Shown in pieces: positions 43,562 to 53,916 of a stretch of 64,000 nt of DNA. Position 1 is the stretch's first letter. Every line of letters starts with the position of its first letter. Source of the DNA: Symbiodinium natans (Eukaryota; Sar; Dinophyceae; Suessiales; Symbiodiniaceae); the NCBI GenBank assembly GCA_905221605.1, contig CAJNDS010002634.1, positions 1,284,546-1,348,545 on the forward strand. The letters run 5' to 3'. Both the position numbers and the translations under genes were made by a program. A model generated the notes under the pieces. That model was not told the origin of the DNA. It did not search any database and saw nothing but the letters and a program-made list of their open reading frames with translations.

Positions 43562-44900
43562 GCTGAACATGAAAAATGCCCAAGCTGCGGTCTTACTACC
43601 GGTTTCTGACTGCCCTCTCGACCGACAAGCAGACTCGAAAAACTATTCCGGGGGGGGGGGGGGGGGGATGCCACCCTAACTCCCAGACTCAGGGCCCTTC
43701 TTTGACATCTTCTTGACAGGTGAGAGTCAACCCTAAATCCTGCACACATCATTTACCCGGGAGGCCTTCTTCCGACGGCGGTCCTCCACGTTTCGCATCT
43801 GCACCGATGGGGTAGGGGATTCTGCGCCATGGCTGGAGAATGAGGAAGGGGGGTTGGACTATACGGGCGTTACTTAACAGGCCCCTATACATAGGGCATT
43901 TTTTTACACTAGCCCGTACAATATCAGATAATGTGAATGCACCTGCCGCGATCATTACGACGCACATGTTAAATATTATTTTGGCTGGGAGAATGAAGAT
44001 AGAGAGCAACAGCACTCGGTGAAAGAATGCTCATTTTGGGCCGTGAAGTCACTATATTATGAGGATATGATTGAAAGCTCCCTGTGAACGGGGTCGTTCG
44101 CTCATTCATTCGCAGACTTGCGACATAATTTGCACGTGTGTCCACAATTAGGTGCACGCGTTTGCTCGGTTCACAAGGATAAGAAGACACAAAGAGAGCA
44201 TGCAAGAGCACGATATCTTGCTATTCCTTGAAGGGTTGAATTCTTGGAACCCTAAACCCTAAGACCGCTGCCCAGGAGCTTTCCACCAGCTCCACGGAAG
44301 AGGAAACTCTCTGAGCGTCTGCTGGTGACTGCTAAAAGCCCCGAGCCTTCGACGGTGTTCTCCAGATGAGATGTTTGAGATACATAAATACATTCTTATG
44401 ATGGAGTTTTTTGGTTGTAGTGCTTTACATGATCGTGGTATGGTACAAATACATCATCGTATGATCGTAGCGTTGTAACATGCAGGGCTGCTTTTGGGGC
44501 TGTGCATCGCCAAAGAGGAGGGCCGGCCTGAAAGATGCATCCTGCTGTCATGGTCCACTCCACATCGGTATCCTGCTAGCCTAGTGGTTCAGGGTCAGCC
44601 CTAAACCCTAAACCCTAAACCCATTTTAGTTCCCTTTCTGCTGAACGCCCGTCGAAGCCTGCAGGTAAGGCATAAGCTCAGGTGGTTCGTGTCGAAGGCT
44701 TGGGCGATGCGATGTCTTGCCTTCGGCCGGCACATCCGCTGAGTATGGGGCCATTACCCATACCTAGCCAGAGTTTCAGGGTCTAGCACTTCGGGTTTTC
44801 AAAGGGTTCAGGGTTCAGGGTTTAGGGTTGCTAGTCCTTCTATCAAGAGTGCAGGGGGACTGGGGGTCTGGCTGTCACGAGTACAGGGGGCTTACAGGGC
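43562..44900. other. No assignable gene
   Basis: A poly-G run at 43650-43668, one short CCCTAAA run at 44600-44622 and AT-rich DNA at 43900-44220 and 44380-44480. One short basic, Ser-rich open piece (PAPRKRKLSERLLVTAKSPE) lies at about 44287-44346. Nothing else is supported. Confidence 0.35.
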
Positions 44901-44965
44901 GGCCTCGGCTCACAGGGATGCTATCGAGGCGGGCGAAGTCTCTTGCAATGGGGTTCTCTTGGTTG

Positions 44966-45061
44966 TAGAGTAGGTAACCTTGAACCGTTTGGGAGTACGA
45001 GAATCCCCTGATAATCCCGAAGGGTAACCTTTAGTTCCCCAAGGATACTGGACAACTGAGT
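44966..45061. mobile_element. MITE-like family B copy
   Basis: Left end GTAGAGTAGGTAACCTTGAA and right end GGATACTGGACAACTGAG match the copy at 59864. The inner arms GGTAACCTT / AGGGTAACCTTT also recur. Confidence 0.65.
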
Positions 45062-45442
45062 TGTGAGGGTGGTCGAGCTTTGGATGTGCATTGCCGAGAG
45101 CTTGATGAGAGTCCACTGGGACATCTGAGCTCATTCTGGCTCAGGATGGCGACAGATTCCTGGGGAGCCTGCACCCTAAACCCTAGACCCCTAAACCCTA
45201 AACCCTAAACCCTAAACCCACCTGCACCCTCAATGGGGGCATTCTTCTCCTTCATTCGACCTCCCTTTCAATTTCGGCTCGGGTCCACTGGCACACGCCC
45301 AGGAGTCATGTCGCCATAGCCTGTTGCTACTTATCGCCAAACGCCCCAGATTTCAAAAGCCAGAGCTGGCCTAAACTCGCTGACTTGCTTGTCAAGTTTT
45401 CAAAAAGCTCTTGCGAACTGTTACTGCAACCTCGCTAGCAGA

Positions 45443-45560
45443 TACATATATATACATATATATAGATGTGTATATATATATACTGGTAATCTGATATCTA
45501 TACATGTATATATATATATATACAGAGAGAGAGAGAGAGGGAGAGACCGGTATATAGCAG
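45443..45560. repeat. TA and GA microsatellites
   Basis: Three (TA)n-type blocks followed by (GA)n at 45524-45545. Confidence 0.9.
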
Positions 45561-45651
45561 ACAAGAGGGTCCTCGTTATGCGAACCACCCAGCATTCCCG
45601 AACCTGAAGCACCCCTGTTGTCCGAAGAGCCCTGGCTTGGTTGAGGCCGTG

Positions 45652-45712
45652 AGGGTTTAGGGTTTAGGTTTAGGGTTTAGGGTTTAGGGTTTAGGGTTTA
45701 GGGTTTAGGGGG
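45652..45712. repeat. TTTAGGG array
   Basis: About eight units with one 6-bp unit. Confidence 0.95.
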
Positions 45713-45786
45713 GGGTGCTGAGTTGAGGGTCTGAATTTTGTATTGTTAAGGGCTTGGGAATCCGGACAGCATCCTCCGCCCAATAC

Positions 45787-45907
45787 CCCATGGGTAGCTC
45801 TAAGTGGGGTTTTCGGTAGGGTGGCTGTTCAAATAACTGGTTTTTGCCGTCTTTAGGGTACTTATAACCTTACGTATGACTACGTACCCATGAACATTCA
45901 AGCAGGG
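45787..45907. mobile_element. MITE-like family E copy
   Basis: CCCATGGGTAGCTCTAAGTG on the left faces CTTATAACCTTACG and TACCCATGAACATTCAAG on the right. Confidence 0.55.
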
Positions 45908-46088
45908 TTGTCTGACTTTCTGAGGCTTTTGCTGGGCCCTGCCCCCATCCTGCCACTGCTGCACCGCCTTTGGCAGCGACGCCGGCGAAAAGGAGCCCAA
46001 ACTGGGGTTTAGGGTTTAGGGGTTTAGGGTTAAAGGGTTTCGGGTTTAAAGGGTTTAGGGTTACCCCCCAAAGCCCATCAAGCCACAA

Positions 46089-46195
46089 ATGGGAGGGGGG
46101 GTTTCCGAATTTAGGGGGTGCCTTATGGGGGTCCATATTATAGGGGAATCCTACTGTTTGGGGATCCACATTGGGGGGCCCTATTTTCGCCCATG
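46089..46195. mobile_element. MITE-like family A copy
   Basis: AAATGGGAGGGGGGGTTTCC and GAATTTAGGGGGTGCCTTAT on the left resemble the right end of the 32112 copy inverted. The right end TATTTTCGCCCATGTT is a degraded partner. Confidence 0.5.
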
Positions 46196-46329
46196 TTGCG
46201 AAGCTTACTCAGAACCTTAAGCCCAGAAGCACACCGTAAAAGCCTGGAATCCCGAGCCACTCGGGACAAGACTTCCACTTTGGATGGTTGCTTGGGTGTG
46301 CTGGTGACGGGAGGGCTTCTCCAAAGTTT

Positions 46330-46382
46330 ATTTATTTATTGTTTTTTTTTGTTTTTTTTTTTTTTTTTTGGGGGGGGGGGGG
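46330..46382. repeat. Poly-T followed by poly-G
   Basis: T runs broken by two G, then about 14 G. No gene is assignable between 46400 and 46950. Confidence 0.9.
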
Positions 46383-46992
46383 TTTTGCGATAATCAGGAG
46401 CTTATGCTCATGCGGCATGTCCCTCTTCGAGCCTCGATGGTTTAGGATAGGTTCTCTTCGAAGAGGAAACCTCCTCTGATCCCCTCCCCCTAATACATTA
46501 AAAAAACCAAAAATCAGAACTGTAATGGGGGGTATTTAACATTAAGGGGGTGGGAGGGGAGTCAATATTAGGGGAGGGGAATAACAGAAGTCGCCAGCAT
46601 ATCAATCTTCCACCCTCGCACGCTGCAGGCTGGAAAGACCTGGTGCAGAGCGCACAAACGAAGGATCCAACCTCGCTGACACAAAATGCCTGCCTTTGCG
46701 CCTTCGTCGTCTAACCATTGTTGAGGGAATGTTGCGGAGTAATTCCAGAGTCCAGCAAGGCTGACCCGCTCGTGCTATTGATACTTCTAGCATTAGAGGT
46801 GTTGCTGACACAGCTTGTGTGGCCCCTAAACCCCAAAACCCTAAACCCTAAACCCTAAACCCATGTGCAGTCCAGCCCAGCTATTCAAAGCATCGGGTGG
46901 CACTGTAGACCTGTCATCTGAGGCCAACTGGAGTGGACCATGGAGTTTGAGAACAAAAGCCTTCCGACTGCAATCCTGGCATCTCTAGGAAA

Positions 46993-46994
<2 letters not shown>

Positions 46995-47033
<39 letters not shown>

Positions 47034-47117
47034 CTCCACCAAGCACCCCATCTCACACCGACAAACCCGAAGAAGCGTGCCCCTTGGGGCGACCCCTCTC
47101 GAGGGGTTCTGCACTCT

Positions 47118-47186
<69 letters not shown>
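46995..47186. repeat. (GA)n and (CAAG)n microsatellites in one open frame
   Basis: (GA)n at 46995-47031 and about 17 units of CAAG at 47118-47186. The frame through both is open on each strand because 4-bp and 2-bp repeats avoid stops. No protein is inferred. Confidence 0.95.
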
Positions 47187-47426
47187 AGGGAGAGAAGGAG
47201 AGAGGAGAGCGAGAGAGATGTGAAAGCCTGCGCATGTGGGGTCGTCGCCGTGGGCCTGGTGCTTCAGAATTTCCGCTTGCAATCTGGGCTTTTGAGGTCT
47301 TAGTCTGCGAGGGTTTTTTCGGGATTGGCGAGTCAAGCAGAAGCCTCATGAAGCCTCAAAAGGACACTACGGTACATGTCGGGCCCCAAAGCCAAAGATT
47401 GCAGTCACGGCCGCCCAAACCTGAAC

Positions 47427-47707
47427 TTACAGGTTCATAAATACTTATAATCCCAATTATATGTCTACTTAGAACCAACTTAGGGAACTGTGGGGTCTTG
47501 TAAATACAGTTCTGACTATTGTTAGATGTGCCCTGAACCACCAAGTATTATATGTCTACTTATAGCCAACTTAGGGAACTTCGTGGGCTTGTAAATACAG
47601 TAACCCTATCCCCTAAACCCTAAACCCTAAACCCTAAACCCTAAACCCTAAACCCTAAACCCTAAACCCGCTATAATTGGGGTCTGTGCCCTGAACCTCC
47701 AAGTAGA
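47427..47707. mobile_element. Two tandem family E copies, second split by a CCCTAAA array
   Basis: Copy 1 (47427-47547) contains TATATGTCTACTTAGAACCA and ends GCCCTGAACCACCAAGTA. Copy 2 starts again with TATATGTCTACTTATAGCCA, and its end GCCCTGAACCTCCAAGTAGA (47687-47706) is separated by eight or nine CCCTAAA units (47611-47668). The array therefore sits inside the element. Confidence 0.7.
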
Positions 47708-47771
47708 CCCCGTGTGCGAGCCCGACCCCTGCCAAGGCTTCACGTCCGGAGCCCAGCTAACGTCTCACTCA

Positions 47772-47905
47772 GTTTAGGGTTTAGGGTTTAGGGTTTAGGG
47801 TTTAGGGTTTAGGGTTTAGGGTTTAGGGTTTAGGGTTTAGGGTTTAGGGTTTAGGGTTTAGGGTTTAGGGTTTAGGGTTTAGGGTTTAGGGTTTAGGGTT
47901 TAGGG
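47772..47905. repeat. TTTAGGG array, about 19 units
   Basis: A perfect heptamer array, inverted relative to the CCCTAAA array at 47611-47668. Confidence 0.97.
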
Positions 47906-48349
47906 CGTGGCGTTTGTTTGCAAATGCTCATATGGGCCCATTTAAATGTAAAGAACAAACACCTCAGATCATAGTGTAGTATGGTGGTAGATTCCTTAGT
48001 TAGCGGTTTTTCGGCTCCCCGGGTCCAGAAAAAACACACCTCCGCTGGTCCAGAGCTGTGCATTGGGCTAGTTAGGGTGGCCTTCGATGGGTCGAGACAT
48101 CCCAAGTTTGAGGCTTTACTGCGGAAGTGCTGGGTGAAGCTCCTTGGGTTGCGGTCGGGTTTTGCAAAGACTTGTGTTTGCATTGCTGGCCTGCTTTATT
48201 CCCCATCGTTAAAAACAACCCCTATTTCCTGACCCTAAACCCTAAACCCTAAGAGGGTTTGCGCAGCCCTGAAGGCCCTGCACAAAAGCAAAAGCCACGA
48301 ACGCCCCAAACTGCCCCGCGGGAGGGGCAGGCATTCTTTCAAGAGGCTT

Positions 48350-48490
48350 GAGGAGGGACCCTGATAAGAGACCTTAGGGTTTCTTTTCGAGTTTCTTAGG
48401 GGCTACTTAGGCAGAAAGGGAGCATATAAGGTGTATATATATATAGGGGTTACATTACAGGTGCCTTTTAGGAGCGATATGGCCCTTAAG
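48350..48490. mobile_element. MITE-like family C copy
   Basis: GAGGAGGGACCCTGATAAGA and GACCTTAGGGTTTCTTTTCG match the copies at 22011 and 62843. The core carries a short (TA)n. Confidence 0.6.
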
Positions 48491-48609
48491 TTTCAGGATT
48501 CAGTGCTTGGGGTTTAGGGTGTTTGGCCAAGTCAGGTGCGGCGCAGACTCTTGGAGCAGTTGGTCAGTTGGTAATATAGGGTTTAGGGTTTAGGGTCTAG
48601 GGTTTAGGG

Positions 48610-48688
48610 TTACTAAAAGTGTTCCCTTATGGTCCTTTGCTATAAGAACCCCCCAAAACCCTGTTCTAATTCTTAAGGCCCCTATATT
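48610..48688 (+). mobile_element. MITE-like family F copy just upstream of LINE ORF1
   Basis: GTTCCCTTATGGTCCTTTGC and CCCCCCAAAACCCTGTTCTA match the copies at 7737 and 20075. It ends about 78 nt before the ORF1 start codon, so it is either in the LINE leader or at its insertion point. Confidence 0.6.
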
Positions 48689-48765
48689 ATGTGAATTCAA
48701 GGGCTACGGCTCAAGTGTTTCGGCTTAAAACCTTGCAGGTGAGGTAGGGGGTTTAGAACTTCTCC

Positions 48766-49869
48766 ATGACCGAGCAAGATGAACGAGCAGAAGACGCATT
48801 GATGCCTCAATCATTTTCTTTCACTGGGGAGGAGAGTCCTGGCAAGAGGGGGGCACCTGTAGATCCGGACGAAGAGTTAGACCAACTGTTGAGAAAACAG
48901 AGAGTACAAGATCTTCAGGAGGTACCAGCTTGGGCAGAGACGCTTATGTCAATGCAGCACAATGTTTCATTGCAACTGGCTGGCTTGGGGAAGGGACTTC
49001 ATGGATTCGAAAATCGCCTTAATCAGCTTGAGTCAGAGAATATGGGTCAGAGGATGAAAGAGATGGAGGGCCAAGTGCAGGAGCTGGTGCAGGTTGTACG
49101 CTCCCTGCGCCAATCTACACCGCAGACCGCTGCACCCTCCGCGGGTGAAGCATTCCGTCAAGAGGATGGGCCCAAGATGTCTGCGCATCCGCCGCCGCTG
49201 TCTCGACCAGAGCATTCTCATACCATGAGTCCAAAGAAAGGCAGTGCATCTTCTTCACCAACAAACTCAGCAGAAACAGATTACTGCCACATAGTCGCAG
49301 GCGGGTGGCCGGAAGATACAAGGAGACAAATCTTACAAGATGATACGTGGCATATTTGCAACAAGTTCGGTCCTGCGATCAAGGTGGAGAGGGTGGTTGT
49401 ATTTGGTTCTCGAGCCAATGTCAGTCATATATACCTCAGCCAACAGGCTGGAGATGAAGCGCGAGAGAGATTCTATAGGTTGCAGCAGGAGCACAGTAGA
49501 CAGTTCCAGTCTAAAGTGGGCGGAGAGCCCATTTGGCTCTCCCCCAGCCGCACTCCTGAACGAAGAGCAAAAAATAGATGCACGCGTGAAGCCCTCAACC
49601 GCCTGCAGCGAGTTCTTCAGCCTGACAAAGTTGAGACACTAGAGGTGGACTGGGCCAGGCAAATCATTTGGTGCAAGGACAAGAGAGTTGCCACGGGGAA
49701 AATGGGTGATATGCGCAGCTCGTCTCAGGACAGGGTTGTCCACACTCAAGTCTCAGCGGGCAAAGATGGCCAAGAAGCAGGGCACTACTACGTCAACATC
49801 ACGACCTTAGCAGCCTTGGCGGAGAAGAATGCCTCGGATGTTGAAGTGCTTGTGCAAACATCAAGCTGA
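48766..49869 (+). CDS. LINE ORF1 protein, 367 aa
   Basis: First ATG after an in-frame TAG at 48754. The N terminus is acidic. Residues about 40-115 form a probable coiled coil (LAGLGKGLHGFENRLNQLE, then QVQELVQVVRSLRQ), and residues about 170-245 form a compact alpha/beta-like segment (HIVAGGWPEDTRRQIL, VERVVVFGSRANVSHIYLS). A basic stretch of about 40 residues follows. Coiled coil plus RNA-binding-like fold is the usual plan of LINE ORF1 proteins, which coat the element RNA. I infer that function from position and layout, not from a sequence match. The stop is TGA at 49867-49869, and the frame continues open into ORF2. Confidence 0.8.
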   Translation: MTEQDERAEDALMPQSFSFTGEESPGKRGAPVDPDEELDQLLRKQRVQDLQEVPAWAETLMSMQHNVSLQLAGLGKGLHGFENRLNQLESENMGQRMKEMEGQVQELVQVVRSLRQSTPQTAAPSAGEAFRQEDGPKMSAHPPPLSRPEHSHTMSPKKGSASSSPTNSAETDYCHIVAGGWPEDTRRQILQDDTWHICNKFGPAIKVERVVVFGSRANVSHIYLSQQAGDEARERFYRLQQEHSRQFQSKVGGEPIWLSPSRTPERRAKNRCTREALNRLQRVLQPDKVETLEVDWARQIIWCKDKRVATGKMGDMRSSSQDRVVHTQVSAGKDGQEAGHYYVNITTLAALAEKNASDVEVLVQTSS

Positions 49870-49908
49870 AAAGCGGGAAGAGCCGAAACATTTAATTCGC
49901 AAAGTGGA

Positions 49909-52900
49909 ATGGTGCATAAGCTGTATAGATTTGGTACGTGGAATGTTCAAGGTAAGGGAGTCTCCAGGCTTGGAGACTGGCTGTCATTATATCCTGATGG
50001 ATTCGACATGCTGGGTGTACAGGAGGTTGGATGCAACATTCCACCAGCCAACGCAGATGGCTCCTTAGCGACCATTGAGGCTCCAGAGGCCTCAGAACTT
50101 GACGACTATCATATCCTTGGCACCTCGTCCTGTGATTCGCACTTAGGCAATGTGATCCTTCTTGACAGGCAATCCGTGAAATTTATTTCTGAGTCCTGGC
50201 ATGGGAGGAGATTTGCTGCAGTTCGCTTCACCTTGGATTCTGGATGCGAGGTGGTTTTCGTTAACGTGCATTTTCCGCATAAAGATAGGCCTGATGGTGA
50301 ATTTGAGCTTGCATGTGCAGAGTTGAACCATATTTTCACGAAGTATTCATCGATTGCAGTTATTGTTGCGGGAGATTTCAACTGCGAGTGGAAAGGTGAT
50401 TGCGATGATAGGGGGGCTGCCCTCCAGATTGAACTTGCATCCCTTGGCGTGTGCTGCAAACAGTCTGAGTGCAGTACTTGGCATGGCAGAGTGAGCTCCA
50501 GAACATACGACTACTTCATTCTCAATGATAGAATGAAAGCCTTGCTTGTTGATGTTGACTATGGGGACGATACCAATGTGGTGAGTGGCTCGCGTATAGA
50601 GCTTCCCTCTGATCACGACCTTGTATGTTGTTCTATCCTAATGTATGCGACCTCAAATCCGAAAGAGCTCCGCACGCAGACCTGGCACAGAAGACCTTGC
50701 CGGAAATGGGTGGTTGACGCAGCACATGTCGCCCAGCTTGCTGCGGCTCAGCGAGATGTCTTTGTGCAGCAATACAGCCCCTCTCAACAGTGGGAGGCGT
50801 TATGTGCTATGTCTCGACAGGTTTCTGTTCCCCGAAGAAGTTGTAAGTATGTGGATCCACCTTTCGTCAAGGACCTCTGTAAACAACGTAGGAGTTGTGG
50901 TGAGGTACAGGAGCGTAGTCGGCTGACGAAGGAGATACTGACACAAAGACACCTCGCCAGACTTCACTGGTGGAGCAAGCTTGAGTCTCAAGCTGCGTCG
51001 GGAGATTTCGGTGCCATTGACTATGTCCGCAAGAAGCAAAATCCCAGACCTTCCACAAAATCGTTTGTTGCTCGAGTGGGTGGTGCCCAAGCCGCTGCGA
51101 CGGAGGTCAAAGATCACTTTTCGCAGGTGTTCTCACAACCGAGTGAGAACGAAGACGATGAAGCAGTCAAGAGGTGTTTGCGTACTAATTGCGTGCCTTT
51201 CACACAGGATGAGATTCGGTCTGCGGTGCATGCCCTCAAACTAAACAAGACTGCCGGGCCCACTGGCATGAGCAATGAATTTCTCAGAAGCCTCATCCAA
51301 ACTGACGAGGGTATTGATATTCTGCAACACTTCCTGACGGCACTTTTACATCATGGTTCTGATGACATGCAGAATTTCAAGCAATGCATGGTGGCTCTCG
51401 TGCCCAAACTCCAACAAGTTTGTGGTCCTAGTGATCTCCGACCTATTTGCATGCTAGAAACCATGCACAAGTTGTTCTGCAAACTGCTTGTCTCCAGACT
51501 TTTGGATGTTTGGCCCCCGCCGAAACACCAGTACGGTGGGCTACCTGGTGGCCAAGTGCTCCATGCGCTTCTGGGTGTCCACTCGTTCCTGGAGCGTGAG
51601 TCCCTGCAGGGTGCCCCATGCATCTACGTCAGCCTGGACATTAAAAAAGCTTTTGACAGCGTGCGATATCAGCATCTTCTTCAGCACATCATAGATGTGA
51701 CCCCGGCAAGTCACGCTCCTGAAGCGCTGAGACTTTGTCACATGCTGCTGCACCCCACTTTAAACTTTGAGTTTGAGGGACGCAGTTGGCAGCTGGCGGC
51801 AAACATAGGAGTCCAACAGGGGGGGAGTCACTCCTCTACGGTTTTCTCGCACTACTTCGATGCAGTTGTTTCAGGTATATTCCAGGACCGTAGCACAAGC
51901 AACTTACATGGAGTGCCAGGTTGGTTATTTGTTGATGACTGTCTGGTTATATATGGTGGCTGGGAACAGGCGCATGATGCTTTCTCTTTTCTCTGTCATC
52001 AACTGTCAGCTGCGGGCCTTCATCTCAATTTAGACAAGACAGTTGTGTTTTCGACTCCTTCGCTCTTGGCAGAAGGAGGTCACTCCGTCCCTGAGGACTC
52101 TCCGCTACGGCAGTGCAAGTGGGCTAGCGAGGCCAAATATCTACGAAAGACTGTGTCGCACTTTGACGCCCTGAGCCCTCAAGCAGAAGACTTGAACGAT
52201 GCCCTGGTGGGTTTCTGCAGGCGTGCTGTCTTTCAAGGGTTAGAACAACTTGCTTCGATCACTCGCAAGCTCAATTGGAATCAAAGCATTGCGTGCCTCA
52301 ACATTTTGCACAAGTATATCCATGCAAAGTGGTTATGGATTTCGCCTCTCCTTTCACCCAAACAGAAGCATATTGACAGTATATCGAAGCTTCAGAACGA
52401 CGCTGCTATAGCTGTCCTCAAACTGTACATTCCGGCCTGGCTGGACTCCAATTCGGCCCTGCCTCTCAATCTCTTGCGTCGACGCACGGCGGCTCTCTTG
52501 CATCATCTTGATGGTAGGGCTGCAGTGACTCAAGCTTGGATACAGCGAAAGTGGAACTATGTGGGTCATGTGCTAAGAATGCGAGAGGACTCCATGCCGT
52601 CCATTGCGTTGCAGCAAGGAGTGCTTGGTAGGTGGCGTCAGGTAAGACCTGGGCCCAGAAACATGCTCTTCCAGTGGATACATCATGTTGTGCGTGCTAC
52701 AAGACTGTGTGCCTCGTCTGAAGGTCCAAGTTGGTCTGAACTACGAGACCTCGCATCAAATAGGGAGCTTTGGTCCAATCATGGGTCAAGAATAGTTGAG
52801 CTCTACTGGTTGCCCCCGCACTATGCGAAGCCTACTACTGATTGGCTGAGATGGCAGCATGCTGTAACTCATGAGTGCCACTGGGGGTTGAGTCTCTTCG

Positions 52901-53205
52901 TGCTGCTGCGTTCGGATTCTTGGGCTGTGGTGTGGCTGGATGTCACGGACGGCTGGCAAAGTCTGACATTTGCACGGCATGAGGACCTTTACTCCGTTTT
53001 GCACTTCGTCATTTGTCATCTCAGATATGTGGACACCTGGCTGTCTTTCCAAGTTCTCTTCGCGCATACTGCTTTTGAGATCTTTGAGCATACCCTCTAT
53101 GATGTCACTGTCAAGCTATACAAAGCATTCCAGAGAGTAGTGTCCTATCAAGTTGTGCCTGAAGCTTGGTGCCGCGAAGTGGCGACTCTCGCCCTGCAGT
53201 CATAG
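49909..53205 (+). CDS. LINE ORF2: AP-like endonuclease plus reverse transcriptase, 1098 aa
   Basis: The N-terminal endonuclease/exonuclease/phosphatase domain has WNVQG (11-15), QEV (38-40), VNVHFPH near 121, AGDFN (154-158), the TYDYF region (199-203) and LPSDHD (232-237), all expected catalytic positions. Reverse transcriptase follows: NKTAGPTG (446-453), DLRPICML (509-516), GGLPGGQV (543-550), VSLDIKKAFDSV (574-585) with the first catalytic Asp at 577, GVQQGGSHSS (634-643) and LFVDD (673-677) with the paired catalytic Asp. The C-terminal part carries WNYVGHVLRM, as in other LINEs. No RNase H domain was recognised. This protein nicks target DNA and copies the element RNA at the nick. All catalytic motifs are intact. 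It starts 39 nt after the ORF1 stop in the same frame; its own ATG has no special context. Confidence 0.95.
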   Translation: MVHKLYRFGTWNVQGKGVSRLGDWLSLYPDGFDMLGVQEVGCNIPPANADGSLATIEAPEASELDDYHILGTSSCDSHLGNVILLDRQSVKFISESWHGRRFAAVRFTLDSGCEVVFVNVHFPHKDRPDGEFELACAELNHIFTKYSSIAVIVAGDFNCEWKGDCDDRGAALQIELASLGVCCKQSECSTWHGRVSSRTYDYFILNDRMKALLVDVDYGDDTNVVSGSRIELPSDHDLVCCSILMYATSNPKELRTQTWHRRPCRKWVVDAAHVAQLAAAQRDVFVQQYSPSQQWEALCAMSRQVSVPRRSCKYVDPPFVKDLCKQRRSCGEVQERSRLTKEILTQRHLARLHWWSKLESQAASGDFGAIDYVRKKQNPRPSTKSFVARVGGAQAAATEVKDHFSQVFSQPSENEDDEAVKRCLRTNCVPFTQDEIRSAVHALKLNKTAGPTGMSNEFLRSLIQTDEGIDILQHFLTALLHHGSDDMQNFKQCMVALVPKLQQVCGPSDLRPICMLETMHKLFCKLLVSRLLDVWPPPKHQYGGLPGGQVLHALLGVHSFLERESLQGAPCIYVSLDIKKAFDSVRYQHLLQHIIDVTPASHAPEALRLCHMLLHPTLNFEFEGRSWQLAANIGVQQGGSHSSTVFSHYFDAVVSGIFQDRSTSNLHGVPGWLFVDDCLVIYGGWEQAHDAFSFLCHQLSAAGLHLNLDKTVVFSTPSLLAEGGHSVPEDSPLRQCKWASEAKYLRKTVSHFDALSPQAEDLNDALVGFCRRAVFQGLEQLASITRKLNWNQSIACLNILHKYIHAKWLWISPLLSPKQKHIDSISKLQNDAAIAVLKLYIPAWLDSNSALPLNLLRRRTAALLHHLDGRAAVTQAWIQRKWNYVGHVLRMREDSMPSIALQQGVLGRWRQVRPGPRNMLFQWIHHVVRATRLCASSEGPSWSELRDLASNRELWSNHGSRIVELYWLPPHYAKPTTDWLRWQHAVTHECHWGLSLFVLLRSDSWAVVWLDVTDGWQSLTFARHEDLYSVLHFVICHLRYVDTWLSFQVLFAHTAFEIFEHTLYDVTVKLYKAFQRVVSYQVVPEAWCREVATLALQS

Positions 53206-53322
53206 GCACTGTGGTGTGGGGGCGGGCTGGGCAGAAAGGGCAGCAGTCGAGTCCCTTGTGAAAAAAGGGCTTTGGGAGGGTGATTTCCAAAGGGAAAGAG
53301 TCGTGTCGCAAACCTTAATAGG

Positions 53323-53366
53323 CCTAAACGCTAAAACCCTAAACCCTAAACCTAAACCCTAAACCA
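53323..53366 (+). repeat. CCCTAAA-type tail of the LINE
   Basis: CCTAAACGCTAAAACCCTAA grades into CCCTAAA units, directly after the 3' UTR. Confidence 0.8.
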
Positions 53367-53434
53367 TACCTACTCATGTGCCCTGGGCCTCGCTTTCGGC
53401 ATGTATCGTGCCGAGACTGAATACGGAAGGGGTG

Positions 53435-53558
53435 TACTTGAAGGTTCATTCGTACTCATAATCCAAATTATCAGTCTACTTCTAACCAGCGCAGGGGACT
53501 TAGGGGCTTATAAGTGCAGTTCTAATTGGGGGTGATAAGTGCCCTGAACCTCCAAGTA
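53435..53558. mobile_element. MITE-like family E, clear inverted ends
   Basis: TACTTGAAGGTTCATTCGTA on the left and GCCCTGAACCTCCAAGTAGA on the right are inverted relatives. It is about 70 bp downstream of the LINE tail. Confidence 0.65.
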
Positions 53559-53916
53559 GAGGACCATAGCAGTTGAGCCGTGAACCTTTCACTCTGAAGC
53601 CTATAGCTTCGGCCGGCTAGGCCTCCATATTGAAGCCACCCAGTACACCGAAAACATGGTTTAGGGCTCAGGGTTGAATCTCAGAGCTCACTGTTTTGGA
53701 TTCGACCCAACACCCTAAACCTCTGAACCCTAGAAGGTTTAGGGTTTAGGGTGTAGGGTTTAGGGTTGTTTCCACATGAAGCACAGCTGAGGAGGATTAC
53801 GGCTGCTGTGATGCCTACGGCACCGGAGATTACTTCTGCCCCACCCAACCGGGCTGCCACCAGGCTTCGGTTCCCAGGAGGGGTTTACTTGGAGGTTCAA
53901 AACCCTATTATAGAGT

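Larger units (their letters stand above)
48570..53366 (+). mobile_element. Non-LTR retrotransposon (LINE) with telomere-like tail
   Basis: The element comprises ORF1 (48766-49869), ORF2 (49909-53205), a roughly 120-nt 3' UTR and a terminal tract of CCCTAAA-type units (53323-53366) where other LINEs carry poly-A or a short tandem repeat. The 5' limit is unclear: a family F element (48610-48688) and TTTAGGG units (48576-48612) precede ORF1. Both frames are intact apart from the stop between them, so it may be a young copy. No target-site duplication could be fixed by eye, because both flanks are telomere-like. Confidence 0.88.

Noticed and set aside
46914-47440. Open frames with SKQA or LLAC repeats, 140-166 codons
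   Set aside because: They come from the (CAAG)n and (GA)n microsatellites, are open on both strands, and have no motif outside the repeat.
48700-48715. Spliced-leader relict (GGCTCAAG) before LINE ORF1
   Set aside because: Only 8 nt match; the same 8-mer occurs elsewhere (for example near 31127), as expected by chance.
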